A stretch of 64,000 bases of DNA, from assembly GCF_910592395.1 (NCBI RefSeq), contig NC_088313.1, positions 8,684,501-8,748,500 of the forward strand, given 5' to 3'. Positions 63,211 to 64,000 of this stretch are shown here, one piece after another (within the stretch, counting starts at the first letter, position 1; the number at the start of each line of letters is the position of its first letter). The notes beneath the pieces are model-generated. The model was not told the origin of the DNA. It did no database searches and saw only the letters and a list, made by a program, of their open reading frames with translations. Origin of the DNA: Lineus longissimus (lineage: Eukaryota > Nemertea > Pilidiophora > Heteronemertea > Lineidae). The position numbers and the translations under genes are program-made.

Positions 63211-64000
63211 ACATACATACATACATACATATATTACTGCAAATAGGCTTTTTAGCCTGTAGCAGGTTTTTTCTTCTTAACTTTTTCTGCTGATTGCGGG
63301 AGTGCGGTGGGGTGGAAGCGAGGGTTTAGGATTGGTTTTGGGTCCAGGCTAAATGACTCAGATTTGTAGTGGGCATCTATCTGGTTTTTAAATATATTTA
63401 GAGACTCTGCGTTAACAATATGGTTTGGTAGGCTGTTCCATGGGTCAATGACTTGGTTTGAGAAAAAAATACTTTCGTGTATCCATCCTGGCTCTAGGTT
63501 TGTTGAGTTTAAAAGAATGCCCTCTGGTCAGGTGTTTATCATCAGCTGGTCTGAGTAGTTTTTCTCCTTCAATATTATAAAATCCATGTGAGATTTTATA
63601 CGCCTCTATCAAATCTCCTCGTAACCTTCTATATGCAAGACTAGGTAAACCTACGAGCTTTAATCTCTCTTCGTAGCTTTTGTCCCTCATACCTGGAATC
63701 ATCTTTGTAGCACGTCTTTGTACATTTTCCAGCACTGTTACGTCTTTCTTCAAATGGGGCGACCAAATCACGTTTGCATATTCTAGGTGAGGTCTCACCA
63801 GGCTTTTAAATAGGATGGCAAACATCTTCGAATCCAGGTATTCGAAAGATCTCCTGATCATGGCTACCACTTTGGTGGCTGTATTTGCTACAGTTTCTAC
63901 ATGCTTGCTGAAGCTAAGTCTGTTATCGAAGGTGACTCCTAAATCTTTTTCAATGTCAGTTTCTTTAATTTCATTTCTTATACCATTTTTTGTCAGGAAG
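63211..64000 (-). pseudogene. LINE ORF2 C-terminus with microsatellite tail, runs off the window
   Basis: On the minus strand the frame enters from the right edge (DIEKDLGVTFDNRLSFSKHV) and reads SLVRPHLEYANVIWSPHLKK and VLENVQRRATKMIPG, the post-RT region of CR1-like LINEs. It stops at 63445, but protein-like sequence (NHIVNAESLNIFKNQIDAHY) continues in another frame to ~63250, so a frameshift lies in the T-run near 63460-63470. The element ends in an ACAT microsatellite (63211-63232), a usual 3' tail of this LINE group. It differs from the LINE pieces at 25.1 and 32.4 kb. Confidence 0.85.

Overview
This window is non-coding-rich eukaryotic DNA, almost certainly from a marine invertebrate. 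Introns with GT/AG borders, poly(A) signals, LINEs, LTR retrotransposons and many DNA transposons rule out a prokaryote. The abundant short words built on aggcctac/acatgtac, the BEL/Pao and several different Ty3/Gypsy elements, PIF/Harbinger and pogo transposases, and a P2X7-C-terminal-like fragment fit an echinoderm or another invertebrate deuterostome. This is an inference from style, not a species call. I see no convincing intact single-copy host gene; the window is essentially a nest of mobile elements.

Left part (1-11.6 kb): a 5'-truncated pogo-like transposase at the edge, a 510/650-bp tandem duplication carrying a conserved hairpin, a degraded P2X7-C-terminal-like coding remnant, a Gypsy reverse transcriptase scrap, a foldback element whose two ends are inverted arrays of a short GCGAAATGG unit with a 398-bp MITE nested inside, and a Gypsy gag/protease fragment.

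Middle-left (11.6-24 kb): a nearly complete Ty3/Gypsy element (here Gypsy-2; gag, protease, RT, RNase H, integrase) broken by two nonsense codons, followed by a row of stem-loops and a 3' LTR start; then the 3' end of a BEL/Pao element; then the end of another Gypsy (Gypsy-3) with a C2H2 zinc-finger third ORF preceded directly by a splice acceptor. The LTR after it is flanked by both a polypurine tract and a tRNA-Pro-like primer site and is split by a 1.57-kb TA-flanked terminal-inverted-repeat element. A frameshifted second pogo copy follows.

Middle (25-32 kb): a LINE 3' end; a gene-like unit with a 5' noncoding exon; a two-exon PHD-finger gene; and an opposing frameshifted gene of an unrecognised transposon-type family.

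Right half (32.0-61.5 kb): one LTR retrotransposon with matching LTRs, primer site, polypurine tract and a 4-bp AAAG target duplication. It contains an intact integrase and a third ORF encoding a zinc-finger plus TatD-family metallonuclease with all expected metal ligands. Its 5' LTR is split by a 10.7-kb element carrying an EnSpm/CACTA-type transposase C-terminus and a multi-exon accessory gene, itself hosting a 3.9-kb TTAA-flanked element, a LINE scrap and a MITE. Its interior holds a LINE ORF1-like piece and three PIF/Harbinger units, two with full-length 357-residue transposases and their accessory genes.

Right edge: a frameshifted gene of unknown type (with a 285-bp repeat shared in inverted orientation with 31.7-32.0 kb) and a LINE ORF2 C-terminus running off the window.

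The most interesting item is the TatD nuclease carried in the env position of a Gypsy-type retrotransposon, together with the observation that two different Gypsy elements here both place a splice acceptor directly before their third ORF.
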